Assembly: GCA_039654915.1 (NCBI GenBank)
Contig: CM077600.1
Span: 78,377,992-78,441,991, forward strand
DNA: 64,000 bases
DNA from: Aquilaria yunnanensis
Lineage: Eukaryota; Streptophyta; Magnoliopsida; Malvales; Thymelaeaceae
Direction: 5' to 3'
Shown here: positions 44,737 to 56,168 of the stretch, one piece after another
Position numbering within the stretch: the stretch's first letter is position 1
Layout of the letters: each line of letters opens with the position of its first letter
Position numbers and translations under genes: made by a program
The notes under the pieces: model-generated
What the model saw: only the letters and a program-made list of their open reading frames with translations
The model's database searches: none
Told to the model about the DNA's origin: nothing

Positions 44737-46152
44737 TGTTAGTGTTGTGCCCAAAAGCCAATCATGAGATGATTGTATTTTTGCACATTAAGTCATGATA
44801 TTTTATTAAGGCATTAATCCAGCAATTATGTTTGTTGTTTTGTTTCTGTGTAACTTAACAAACATAATTGTAACCTTAGAATAATGATATTCTTAAACGT
44901 CCCTGGTCTAGTATTATTGTGGAGTGGGTTGCAATAATACATAACGACTAGCATATGTGGAGACTTATATGAGATATGTAGTCTACATATGGGTACAAGT
45001 TGGAGAACTTGTGTACTGGACCGACCCACCATGAGAACACTACATGGATCATTATATGAGTGTCATAAGTGATTCTCATAGTGATGATGGTATATGTAGT
45101 CCTTCGACCTAAGGTCATCAAGGTTCCCTACATGTGAGTCACATAGTTTGATACTTTCCTTTGTTGCTCGTAACTGAGTGAACTTGAAGGAGGTCATTGG
45201 GAATGTCACATATCATGCGGAGGGATTTGTATGATCAAGATGGGATTTGTCCCTCCTATGTAGCGGGAGTGATATCTTCGGGCCCCTTGATAGAGTAAGA
45301 CTTAGAAAAATGCATGGCCATGCTCAGATGAGTTGATATACGATATCAATGTCATCAGTTTAATTTGGTCTACTCGGTAATCAAGAAACCAAAGATTGGG
45401 CTACACGAGAGTGACACATTCCATGTCTCGTGCTTAGTCTTGATATCTTGGACAAAAGGACAATGGCATATATCGGTGATGATCATAAAGGTTTAGTCGA
45501 ATCATTGACAATCTTGTCACTTGGGTAGCAATGATATGTTGCTAGACATTGCTCATTGCTTATGATCATAAATGTGCTTTATGATCATTGCCAACGTGGT
45601 GAGAGCCTATTGGGTCGCACACATAGAGTTATTTGGATCATTAGAGTGCATGGGCTAATAATTTGGGTTTTGGTTTCACAATAATTTCGTATTAATAATG
45701 GGCCCAATAGTTGAGCCATTATTAAGCCCGAAATTAAAGCCTAATTGGATTAGGGCTTTGAAACCTATTAGGCCTGGAAGTTGAGTCTCACTATAAATAC
45801 AACTTCTAGTGAGAAATTCGCAGGTCTCCTTGCCCTAGACTCCCAAAAGGACAGCCGCACTATTCTCTTGCAATTCCTTGGAGGACGCAAGCTAGCACTG
45901 CGAGCGCAAGAGAAACACATCTTCCGGGACGTGGTGTAAGCGTGGTGATCCCGAGAGGCTTGTGTGGATATCATAGAGAGCCTGAACACGGCAACTGTTC
46001 AGGTTTTGTGATTCGACTCTACAGTTGAGTGAGAGATCTCAACAGAAAATTAGGTATGAAAATTTTCGAACACCCGGTTTACCCCGTTTCACTTGGATCC
46101 TGGAGGGTTTCGGTTAAATTCTGCTGCGCTGGTTGGCTCCTGAAACCCATCA
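44737..46152 (+). repeat. Copia 5' LTR
   Basis: 1,416 bp, starting TGTTAGTGTTG and ending ACCCATCA. TATA box TATAAATA at 45792-45799. It is about 10 bases longer than the 3' LTR owing to small indels, for example around 45395-45410. Confidence 0.95.
45792..45799 (+). promoter_or_regulatory. TATA box of the copia LTR
   Basis: TATAAATA in the context CTCACTATAAATACAAC, also present at 52705-52712 in the 3' LTR and, slightly changed, in the inverted LTR near 34082. Confidence 0.7.
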
Positions 46153-46153
46153 G

Positions 46154-46165
46154 TGGTATCAGAGC
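46154..46165 (+). other. Copia primer-binding site
   Basis: TGGTATCAGAGC one base after the LTR end, the standard copia site complementary to the initiator methionine tRNA. Confidence 0.92.
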
Positions 46166-47723
46166 TACTGGTGAAACCTTAAATCAGGATTGATGTTGAA
46201 TCGCATGATGTTATGTGTTCGGTTGCTTTTCTGCCATGATTAATTAGATTGATTCATGATGCATGAAACCATAACTCGTAATGAACATATGAGATATATG
46301 AAGAAATGACACTAATTGGTTAATGAGATTAACCCAAATTGAATAGTTGCAATAACCCTAGCTTTGTTCGGATTTGGCCTGTTCGGGCACCGAAAGTAAG
46401 GTATTTTTGGTGGCTCGAATGGGGGAGTCTCGGGTGCCTACTTGCTCGAATGGGGGAGTCTCGGGTGCCTACTTGCTTGAAATAGAAGATTTCGGGCTAA
46501 GCAATTGTAAGACAATTTTTTTTCCCCCACCCCCCCACAAGGGCAGCTCCCCTTGACCCCGTCCACTGACCGGTCAGCAGAACCACCACCCGCTGACCGG
46601 CCAGCGGAACCACCGCCCACTGACCGGCCAGTGGGACTGTCGTATATGAAGCGCCACATAAATAAAAACTAGTTAATCAACGCGCGAAAGTTGGCATGCA
46701 TCTTTGTTGAATGACATTTGACATGATATGCTGATTGGTGTTTGAAGCATGGTGCATGGTTATAGCCCTTGATTGGTTGTACTTGTAAATACGGCCTGCG
46801 AGTCATGCCTTTTCTTATCACTCTCATTGTACATTCTCTTCTCACCTTACTCCCCTCGAATGTAACTCGAGGTTTCTATTATTGATGTAATGGTGCATTA
46901 TGGGATCATCCAAAGTGATATGTCCAAGGATCATCCAAGGTGGTATGTCCAAGGAGGTGACAACAAAAGGGCAGCCAAGAATGGAAGAGAAGGAGCTTGT
47001 GAAGACTCTTTTCTTTTCTTAGGCTTTTATGATATTCTTATTGGCTTGAGAATATCGCATAGTTTGGGCTATAACCATGTCACGTTTACTTTCTTGAACG
47101 CATGAGATGCATGTTTTATATTTGTATGTGATGCATGTATAAGACAACCGGAGATAACAAATTGGTGAGATCAAATGAAAAATCCCTCAAACAAATATTA
47201 AGTCATCAAATGTGATGCCTTCCAAATGTTGGCACTCATCAAGACTTTGATCAACATTAGGTGGGTTTGCCAAAGCAAAGCACCTATGTTCATCTTGGTA
47301 AGGCGCGATGGGATAACAGTGATATCCAAATTGCTAACTTTGGGTCCGACTTAACTAAGTCATCCTAATAGGATTAGGGACTTAGAGGCATAGAGTTGGG
47401 CTTAAGCTCATGGAATGAGCTTGGACAAGTGTTGCTCACCCAACTATCCAAGAGTTGCATAAGATGCAATTGGCAAGGAGTTGCATAAGATGCAACTGGC
47501 ATACCTAAATAGCTGTAACTTGAGAGAAAAGCCAAAGCTGACTCAGGTTATGGTCAAATATGGATCTTGGCCCACTAGAATACCTTAGCGCTGAGGTGTT
47601 CCGAAATAATATCGAGGGTTATTATTTTGACGAAAATAATGGGAGTATTGTTTAATAAAAGTCCTTATTAAATGAATTAAAATACATGACTCTTACACAG
47701 CATATTTACTGTTGTAGATAACC
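46166..47723 (+). repeat. Long copia leader with three short tandem repeats
   Basis: About 1.56 kb between primer site and gag without a convincing gene. It holds a 31-bp unit twice (CTCGAATGGGGGAGTC at 46414 and 46445), a 27-bp unit three times (CTGACCGG at 46566, 46593, 46620, each unit with a CTGACCGGYCAG palindrome), and a 27-bp unit twice around 46907-46960 (ATCCAA, GATATGTCCAAGG). A T-tract and C-rich run lie at 46517-46540. A leader of this length could hold packaging or dimerisation signals, which is inference. Confidence 0.75.
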
Positions 47724-50042
47724 ATGGCACAAAACACATCGACACTTTCATTGCGATCGATCCTTGAGAAGGAAAAACTGAATGGGACCAACTTTCTCAA
47801 ATGGTACCGAAACTTGAGGATAGTCCTCAAGCAAGAGAGAAAGGCCTATGTCCTAGAGCAGCCCATTCCGAATGAGCCTGCTGCCACTGCTCTAAGAGCT
47901 GAAAGGGATGCTCACAAGAGGCATTCTGATGATGCTTTGGATGTTGCATGCCTCATGCTTATTACCATGGAATCTGAGCTTCAGAAGCAACATGAGAACA
48001 TGGGGCCGTTCGATATGATCAAATATCTCAAAATGCTTTTCCAAGAGCAAGCTAGGCATGAGAGGTTTGAGACCTCTAAGGCATTGTTTCAGTGCAAGAT
48101 GTCTGAGGGTAGTCCCGTGGGTCCTCATGTGCTCAAGATGATTGGGTACATTGAGAATCTTGAGAATTTGGGATTTGCTCTTCAAAAAGAGTTGGCTATT
48201 GATGTAGTCTTGCAATTGTTGCCTAAAAGCTACAGTCAGTTCATCAGGAACTATAACATGAACGACCTAGACAAGTCCTTCCCTGAATTGCTCAATATGT
48301 TAAGAACTGCTGAGCAAAAGCTTAAGAAGGCTAAGCCCATTTTGATGGTTCAAAAGGGTAAGGGAAAGGGAAAAGCCAACAAGAAGAAGGATAAAGCTAA
48401 TGGAAAGTCTAATGCTAATTCTTCTTCAGCTGCACTAAAACCAAAGGGTGGTGTGGCAAAGGAAGGGGAGTGTTTCCATTGTAAGGAACATGGACACTGG
48501 AAGCGCAACTGCAAGCTCTATCTTGAAGAACTTGCTAAGGAAAAGGGAAGTAAGACTTCCACTTCCAGTATTCTTATTATAGAGGCTAAGTTTTCTACTT
48601 CCTCATCTTGGGTATTGGATACTGGATGTGGATCTCACATTTGTGCAAATATGCAGGGTCTAAATAGAAGTAGAAGATTGGCCCGAGGTGAAGTGGACCT
48701 ACGTGTTGGAAATGGAGCAAGGGTTGCTGCCTTAGCCATAGGGACTTATGTTCTCACTTTACCTAGTGGATTAGTTTTAGAATTAGACAACTGCTACTTT
48801 GTGCCTACTATTAGTAGAAATTTGATTTCTGTTTCTTGTTTGGACAAAAAAGGTTTTTCATTTATAATAAAGGACAAATGTTGTTCTATTTATTTGAATG
48901 AAATCTTTTATGGTAGTGCTCAACTTAGCAATGGGTTGTATGTTCTAGACCTCAAAGATCCAATCTATAATGTGAATACCAAGAAGGTCAAATTAAATGA
49001 TTCGAACCCGACCTATCTCTGGCACTATCGTTTGGGGCATATAAACAAGACCCGCATATCCAAGCTCCATAAGGATGGACTTTTGGACTCATTTGATTTT
49101 GAATCATATGAGACATGTGAGTCATGTTTGTTGGGCAAGATGACCAAAGCCCCATTAACAGAGCAAAGTGAAAGGGCTAATGACTTACTAGGACTCATAC
49201 ATAGTGATGTGTGTGGCCCTATGTCTACACAAGCTAGAGGAGGTTTCCAATACTTCATTACTTTCACTGATGACTTCAGCAGATATGGCTATGTGTATCT
49301 CATGAGACACAAGTCAGAATCCTTTGAGAAGTTCAAAGAATTCAAGAATGAAGTAGAGAATCAACTCGGGAAGAGTATTAAAGTGCTTCCATCAGATCGA
49401 GGTGGAGAGTACTTGGATCGAGAATTCTTTGACTATCTGAAGGAGTGTGGTATAGTATCACAACTCACTCAACCAGGTACACCTCAATGGAATGGTGTAT
49501 TTGAAAGGAGAAATCAAACCCTGTTAGACATGGTTCGCTCTATGATGAGTCAAGCTGACCTTCCAAACTCCTTTTGGGGACATGCTCTAGAGACAGCTGC
49601 TTTTACACTAAACCGAGTTCCATCTAAATCGGTTCAAAAGACACCATATGAGATATGGAGTGGGAGATGTCCCAATTTGTCTTTTATGAAGATTTGGGGC
49701 TGTGACGCTTATGTGAAACATCAATCCTCTGACAAACTAGGGCCCAAATCTCAAAAATGCCTTTTTGTTGGGTATCCCAAAGAAACAAAGGGTTACTATT
49801 TCTACAATCCTTTTGAGCAAAAAGTGTTTGTTGCTCGAACTGGTGTCTTTTTGGAGAAAGAGTTTATCTCTAAAGGAACTAGTGGGAGGAAAGTAGAACT
49901 TGAAGAAATTCAAGAACAACAAGGAGACATCGAACCTGAAATAGAACCTGAACAGACACCGCAAGATGTTGTTCAAGAGTCTGTTCCTGTAGCACAAAGC
50001 CCACGTAGGACTAGTAGGATTTCTAGTGACTCACACCAGTGA
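47724..50042 (+). CDS. Copia Gag, protease and integrase
   Basis: 772 codons. The Gag domain covers about residues 1-240 (SILEKEKLNGTNFLKWYRNL typical of copia). A CX2CX4HX4C knuckle CFHCKEHGHWKRNC starts at residue 250. Protease has the active site LDTG-C with Asp at 299. The integrase zinc region starts at about 432 (LWHYRLGHI, CESCLLGK). The integrase catalytic residues are Asp 495, Asp 558 and Glu 594, 35 residues between the last two, all present. The C-terminal linker reaches an Arg/Ser-rich end, where the frame shifts by one at about 50030 and hits TGA at 50040. RT continues in another frame. This part of the protein looks functional by motif. Confidence 0.93.
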   Translation: MAQNTSTLSLRSILEKEKLNGTNFLKWYRNLRIVLKQERKAYVLEQPIPNEPAATALRAERDAHKRHSDDALDVACLMLITMESELQKQHENMGPFDMIKYLKMLFQEQARHERFETSKALFQCKMSEGSPVGPHVLKMIGYIENLENLGFALQKELAIDVVLQLLPKSYSQFIRNYNMNDLDKSFPELLNMLRTAEQKLKKAKPILMVQKGKGKGKANKKKDKANGKSNANSSSAALKPKGGVAKEGECFHCKEHGHWKRNCKLYLEELAKEKGSKTSTSSILIIEAKFSTSSSWVLDTGCGSHICANMQGLNRSRRLARGEVDLRVGNGARVAALAIGTYVLTLPSGLVLELDNCYFVPTISRNLISVSCLDKKGFSFIIKDKCCSIYLNEIFYGSAQLSNGLYVLDLKDPIYNVNTKKVKLNDSNPTYLWHYRLGHINKTRISKLHKDGLLDSFDFESYETCESCLLGKMTKAPLTEQSERANDLLGLIHSDVCGPMSTQARGGFQYFITFTDDFSRYGYVYLMRHKSESFEKFKEFKNEVENQLGKSIKVLPSDRGGEYLDREFFDYLKECGIVSQLTQPGTPQWNGVFERRNQTLLDMVRSMMSQADLPNSFWGHALETAAFTLNRVPSKSVQKTPYEIWSGRCPNLSFMKIWGCDAYVKHQSSDKLGPKSQKCLFVGYPKETKGYYFYNPFEQKVFVARTGVFLEKEFISKGTSGRKVELEEIQEQQGDIEPEIEPEQTPQDVVQESVPVAQSPRRTSRISSDSHQ

Positions 50043-51645
50043 TGTGATGCTCATAGATCAAGATGAGCCCACAACCTACCAGCAAGCTATGTCAGGGCCT
50101 GACTCTGAGAAGTGGCTAGTGGCCATGAAATCCAAGATGGAATCCATGTATGAAAACCAAGTATGGACTTTGGTTGACCCACCTAAAGGGGTAAAACCCA
50201 TAGGGTGCAAATGAGTTTTCGAGAAGAAAACTGACATGGATGGTAATGTGATTACCTTTAAGGGACAATTGGTTGCAAAAGGTTTCAAGCAAATTCATAG
50301 TATTGACTATGATGAAACTTTTTCACCAGTTGCTATGCTTAAATCCATCCGAATTTTGTTTGCTATTGCTGCACACTATGATTATGAGATATGGCAAATG
50401 GATGTCAAAACTGCATTCCTAAATGGAAAGCTACTTGAAGATGTGTACATGACACAACCTGAAGGTTTTGTCACTCCTGAGAATGCCAATAAAGTGTCCA
50501 AGTTGCAAAAGTCCATTTATGGACTGAAGCAAGCTTCTCGAAGTTGGAATCTTCATTTTGATGATGCAATCAAAGAGTTTGGTTTTATCAAAAATAAAGA
50601 TGAACCTTGTGTCTACAAGAAGGTTAGTGGGAGCGCTATTGTCTTCTTGGTGTTGTATGTAGATGAGATACTACTCATCGGGAATGACATTCCTGAGCTA
50701 CAGTCTGTGAAGACTTGGCTAGGGAAATGTTTCTCTATGAAGGACTTGGGTGAAGCAGCATATGTGTTAGGCATCAGGATCTATAGAGATAGATCTAGAA
50801 AGCTTATTAGCCTAAGTCAAAGTACATATATTGATAAGGTGCTAAAGAGGTTTAGCATGCAAGATTCCAAGAAAGGATTCTTGCCCATGTCACATGGTAT
50901 CACTCTTTCTAGATCTCAGTGTCCGAGTACAACCGAGGAGAGAGAGCGCATGAGTAAGATTCCATATGCCTCAGCAATTGGATCTATCATGTATGCCATG
51001 ATATGTACTCGCCCCGATGTCTCATATGCTTTGAGCATGACGAGTAGGTACCAATCAAACCCCGATGAGAGTCACTGGATAGCTGTTAAGAACATCCTTA
51101 AGTACTTACGAAGGACTAAGGATGCATTCTTGGTCTTTGGAGGTGAAGATCAGCTCGTTGTTAGGGGTTACACCAATGCAAGCTTCCAATCTGATAAGGA
51201 TGATTTTAGATCACAATCTGGTTATGTGTTTTGTATTCGTGGTGGTGCTGTGAGCTGGAAGAGTTCAAAGCAAGAGACAGTAGCTGACTCTACAACAGAA
51301 TCTGAGTACATTGCCGCCTCTAATGCTGCGAAGGAGGCAGTTTGGATCAAGAAGTTCATCACTGAACTTAGAGTGGTTCCAAGCATTGTCGACCCAATAG
51401 AGCTCTATTGTGACAACAATGGAGTAATCGCACAGGCTAAGGAACCTCGATCTCACCAGCGATCCAAACATATACTCCGACGCTATCATCTCATCCGGGA
51501 GATCATCGAGAGGGGTGATGTAAGGATATGCAGGACTTCAACAGACAGCAACATTGCTGATCCACTGACAAAGCCCCTTACGCAGCAAAAGCATGATAGC
51601 CATTCTAGGTCCATTGGTATTAGATACATGGATGATTGGCTTTAG
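50026..51645 (+). pseudogene. Copia reverse transcriptase and RNase H, broken by one stop
   Basis: Shifted by one base relative to the upstream frame, it runs through DEPTTYQQAMSG and WTLVDPPKGVKPIGCK to a TGA at 50212-50214, then stays in frame to 51645. RT motifs: DETFSPVAMLKSIR, WQMDVKTAFLNG, KSIYGLKQASRSW. The catalytic box reads YVDE and not YVDD (Glu codon at 50665), so the second active-site Asp is lost. RNase H has GYTNASF where TDAS is usual, then SKQETVADSTTESEYIA, LYCDNNGV and the C-terminal HILRRYHLIREI. So this part is damaged at catalytic residues as well as by the stop. Confidence 0.92.
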
Positions 51646-51659
51646 TGCAAGTGGGAGAT

Positions 51660-53065
51660 TGTTAGTGTTGTGCCCAAAAGCCAATCATGAGATGATTGTA
51701 TTTTTTCACATTGAGTCATGATATTTTAATAAGGCATTAATCCAGCAATTATGTTTGTTGTTTTGTTTCTGCATAACTTAACAAACATAATTGTAACCCT
51801 AGAATAACGATATTCTTAAACATCCCTAGTCTAGTATTATTGTGGAGCGGGTTGCAATAATACATAACGACTAGCATATGTGGAGACTAATATGAGATAT
51901 GTAGTCTACATATGGGTACAAGATGGAGAACTTGTGTACTGGACCGACCCACCATGAGAACACTACATGGGTCATTATATGAGTGTCATAAGTGATTCTC
52001 ATAGTGATCATGGTATATGTAGTCCTTCGACCTAAGATCATCAAGTTCCCTACATGTGAGTCACATAGTTTGACACTTTCCGTTGTTGCTCGTAACTGAG
52101 TGAACATGAAAGAGGTCATTGGGTATGTCACATATCATGCGGAGGGATTTGTATGATCAAGATGGGATTTGTCCCTCCTATGTAACGGGAATGATATCTT
52201 CGGGCCCCTTGATAGAGTAAGACTTAGAAAAATGCATGGCCATGCTCAGATGAGTTGATATACGATATCAATGTCATCAGTTTAAGTTGGTCTACTCAGT
52301 AATCAAGAAACCAAAGATTGAGAGTGACACATTCCATGTCTCATGCTTAGTCTTGATATATTGGACAAAGGGACAATGGCATATATCGGTGATGATCATA
52401 AAGGTTTAGTCGAATCATCGACAATCTTGTCACTTGGGTAGCAATGATGTGTTGCTAGACACCGCTCATTGCTTATGATCATAAATGTGATTTATGATCA
52501 TTGCCAACGTGGTAAGAGCCTATTGGGTCGCACACATAGAGCTATTTGGATCATTAGAGTGCATGGGCTAATAATTTGGGTTTTGGTTTCACAATAATTG
52601 CATATTAATAATGGGCCCAATAGTTGAGCCATTATTAAGCCTGAAATTAAAGCCTAATTGGATTAGGGCTTTGAAACCTATTAGGCCTGGAAGTTGAGTC
52701 TCACTATAAATACAACTTCTAGTGAGAAATTCGCAGGTCTCCTTGCCCTAGCCTCCGAAAAGGACAGCCGCACTATTCTCTTGCAATTCCTTGGAGGACG
52801 CAAGCTAGCACTGCGAGCGCAAGAGAAACGCATCTGCCGGGACGTGGTGGAAGCGTGGTGATCCCGAGAGGCTCGTGTGGATACCATAAAGAGCCTGAAC
52901 ACATCAACTGTTCAGGTTTTGTGATTCGACTCTACAGTTGAGTGAGAGATCTCAACCGAAAATTAGGTATGAAAATTTTTGAACACCCGGTTTACCCCGT
53001 TTCACTTGGATCCTGGAGGGTTTCGGTTAAATTCCGCTGCGCTGTTTGGCTCCCGAAACCCATCA
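51660..53065 (+). repeat. Copia 3' LTR
   Basis: 1,406 bp, starting TGTTAGTGTTG directly after the plus-strand primer CAAGTGGGAGAT (51648-51659). It ends ACCCATCA, followed by the ATACC duplication. Confidence 0.95.
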
Positions 53066-53070
53066 ATACC

Positions 53071-53315
53071 ATGATCACTATCAGAATCACTTGTGACACT
53101 CGTTTAACGATCCATGTAGCATTCTCATGGTGGGTCGGTCCAACACACAAGTTCTCCAACTTGTACCCATATTTACACTACATATCTCATATTAGTCTCC
53201 ACATATGCTAGTCATTATGTATTATTGAAACCCGCTCCACAATAATACTAGACTAGGGACATTTAAGAATATCATTATTCTAGGGTTATAATTATGTTTA
53301 TTACGTTACGCAGAA
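53071..53315 (-). repeat. Inverted copia LTR, inner segment, truncated
   Basis: It continues from 44736 after removal of the copia element (ATATACC then ATGATCACTAT) and ends near 53315, about 105 bases short of the expected LTR terminus. The break coincides with loss of about 70 bases of the host gypsy LTR, so one deletion removed both, together with any target duplication. Confidence 0.85.
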
Positions 53316-54071
53316 GGTATATTAAACCTTAGTACTTGCCACTAGTAACTAGAGCCACCATACTACATAAACCCGAAGGTATCACGGAAGCCCCTATAGC
53401 ATTCTAAGATGATCTAGCTTAAACTACCATCACTTACAAGCCAACATACTAACTTAAACATGGAACAATACCAAAATCAAATAGTATACCGTGAATCCTT
53501 ACCAATTCCTTCGTTTGAGCTCTCGATCACACTTGAGTCTCCAAGGCTAAGCTTGAAAACACAAGTACTAGGTCGCCAATGGCCGAAACCACTAAAGGTA
53601 AGATTAATTCTTCAACTCAAGCTTCAATCAACAAGAATTTGGCATGAACCCGCTGCTTCAATCCCAAGAACAACAACTCTTCGCCAAGAACTTGGTCAAG
53701 CTCAAACAAGGAAGTTTGACCCGAAATCATGCCATTAGTCTTAGTGGAAGGATGCATTTCTAGTTAATGACCACGTGGCACACAATTGGGCATAATGCCC
53801 TTCTCGGCTACACTATTTCTTTGCATGGTGCCATGTAATCAACCATTAACGCATGATTAGTTTTAAGCACCCGATTATAAATACAATCTAACCCCTAAAA
53901 TTTGTTTCTCACCATTACCACTTAAGCCATTTTACATCCACATTTTGAACCCGATAAGCCTCGGTTAAACATACATATAATATTCCCCTTTTTTATTTGA
54001 GTCCCTCATTGTTTTAATGCATTTACGTTGCATTTTTTGCATGGGCCAAGCACAGGGGTAGGGTCTTGACA
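53316..54071 (-). repeat. 5' LTR of the large gypsy element, second segment
   Basis: It resumes at ATATTAAACCTTAGTACTTGCC, matching 24188 onward in the 3' LTR, and ends CTTGACA at 54071, followed by the CAGAC duplication at 54072-54076. No gene. Confidence 0.9.
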
Positions 54072-54076
54072 CAGAC

Positions 54077-56168
54077 AACTAGTGGATACTACTTTTTTTT
54101 CCTAGGGTTCAAAGTAACATAGTTTTGCATTTAAAGGTGTAAGACACACTTAGTAACATGTATGCTTGCTTCTAAAAACAAAATTGCTAAGTTTCCTGGA
54201 AGGAGACCCTAAGCGAAAATGCACATTGACCTAAACTATCTACTTAACTATAATTGATGTAGAAAAGACAAATAAGTAACACACATGCATTTGGTATTCA
54301 CATAAACCTTCTAGATTTGCACTACACATAGTGTCATAACAAGTTTTCCCCTTTTATAGGACTTGAACTTGAAAATGTTCTAATTACTAGAGCCATCAAC
54401 AACATAATTGCCTAGTACACAAAAGTACATACTTAACTAGGCAAACTCGAATCTCTAGACTTCAACTCATTTATCCACAATCCAGCACTAAAACCCTACA
54501 CACTAAAAATTGTTAGGTTATTAAGGTTTAACCCATTTAGTTTCCAACATAAGCAACAATTCTAGAACAGAGGAATACTCAATACCATCACATAGAAGTT
54601 TCTAGCACAACAAGGTAGAAACTTCTAACAACTCTAGGCGTTAACACGGTTCTTATCACAGCCGTGTATCTACCTATCTTTTACTTTTGTCAAAAAATTC
54701 CAAAGGCCTTACATGCTTGTGATCATGCCCATGCTAGTGAGCCTATAAAAATAGACACGGCCCTTATCACGCTTGCGACATAAACCATGAATTCTTTTAG
54801 AAAAAAAGCTTCAGTTTCTGGGAATGCTGTAGGATCTGTAAAATGCCTATGACATAAACCATGTAAGGGCTTTATTTTGAAGTAAAAAATTTTAAATTTG
54901 ATGCCTACTTTTTTTTAGACCATGGAACTCTAGCTTGTTCAATGAGCAACTAGTTCTTCGCGGTGATATTAGTTTCTAGTACCACTCCCTTTTTATTTTT
55001 TTTTATATTTCATACTTGTAAATTGATGGCAATATCAGTCTTAAGTGTGGGGAAATGGGTAGCTTATGCCCTAGTTGTTGGTTTTTTTTTAAATTTTTCA
55101 CCTAAAGTTTGTTTATTCATATTTTTTAGTATGGATTGAATTGGTTAAGGTGATTGGTACTTTTGGTTCTTTAGTGCTTAACTTGAATGTTAGTTAAGTG
55201 AGCTCTATGTCGTTATGCATGAACTAAAATGGATTTTGTAATGGTTTTTGCAACTTAGGGTCATGCTAGTAAGTAATAATGTTAGAAGCTATTTTTGTAT
55301 CAATTTTTTGGGCTTTATACATTGTTTAAAAGCATGCTAGGTTATGAGCTTTCAAGCTTAATTATATGGTTTTATTCATTGTTGCATATATTTGTTAAAA
55401 ATTGGGAAAAACTAGTAGAAATTTTCATTTTTTTGTTAACAAGTATATACATGGTGGTTTTTTAGTATCGAAGTAGGTAACATTTTTCTTCATAGGAAAG
55501 AGTCAACCACTACTCAAAATGGTACTTGATTCATGAGTATAATCAAAGATCACCTTAGATGTGTAAAGTTAGTACCTTTTTTATAGGCAGAGCTCCTATT
55601 AGTACACTTGCTAAATGGTGATGCATAAGAAAGATATTTAAAAAAATGAGTTAAGTCTCAATTGATTGCTTATTATCTATGGTTTTTGTGGCGTGATACT
55701 AGTTATATGCTTATAGGTCTACTCTGGGTTGGTTTATTCCTTTTACTTTTCCTGAAATTTTGATGATTTGCCTTAGTTTCAAAAGTTCCTCATTGCTAGC
55801 ATGTGAAAAATTTTGTTCCATCAACTTGCTATAGATTTTCAAGTCACTTTAGCCCTTGATAGTTAGCATACTTAATTCCCTTGTTAAGTTCAGAAAAACC
55901 TAAGAGTCTAAATTATCATCCGTTATCACCTTGCTTAAGTGTGTCATCTCTATTTTTTTTTATCATTTTAAGCTTGCTTGAGGCAATTTTTGATCAAGTG
56001 TGGGGGAATTTGATATGGCCTTCATTGTTCAAAATTTTTGACACTTTTCCTTCGCATTTATTTGTTTCTTGAGTGTTTTTGGTGGGAATTGGTGCTCCAT
56101 TTATTCATATATTGATTTCAAGCGATATTCCAGCTCATTTTCCTTACAATAAGAAATCCGAGAAGTTT
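54077..56168. other. AT-rich sequence, perhaps the 3' end of an old gypsy element
   Basis: No coding frame is convincing. Two things are visible: AAGTGTGGGG at 55043 and AAGTGTGGGGGAATTTGATA at 55996-56015, the kind of G-rich tract that precedes the 3' LTR in Athila-type plant gypsy elements; and ACACGG...CCGTGT hairpin-like pieces around 54645-54765. I cannot find LTRs or pol sequence, so this is a weak suggestion. Confidence 0.3.

Larger units (their letters stand above)
44737..53065 (+). mobile_element. Nearly intact Ty1/copia retrotransposon, 8,329 bp
   Basis: LTRs at 44737-46152 and 51660-53065, flanked by perfect ATACC direct repeats (44732-44736, 53066-53070). Order PR-IN-RT-RNase H identifies copia. 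It sits in an older LTR of its own family in opposite orientation. The two LTRs differ at 10 positions in the first roughly 210 bases, so the insertion is not brand new. Only two disruptions split the coding region: a frameshift near 50030 and a TGA at 50212. Confidence 0.95.
22898..54071 (-). mobile_element. Old chromovirus-like gypsy element hosting four other LTR-element insertions
   Basis: LTRs at 22898-24917 and 32534-33729 plus 53315-54071 share sequence and the flanking direct repeat CAGAC (22893-22897, 54072-54076). On the minus strand the order is 5' LTR, primer site, gag, zinc knuckles, protease, RT, RNase H, integrase, 3' LTR. The internal region without insertions is about 5.3 kb. 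A solo LTR (28842-31173) splits gag, and a truncated copia LTR (33730-53315, itself holding two full elements) splits the 5' LTR. Every gene has stops. Confidence 0.9.

Noticed and set aside
48618..48626. Possible retroviral-like protease of a virus
   Set aside because: The gene order PR-IN-RT-RNase H and the primer site show a Ty1/copia retrotransposon; there is no envelope-like frame after pol.
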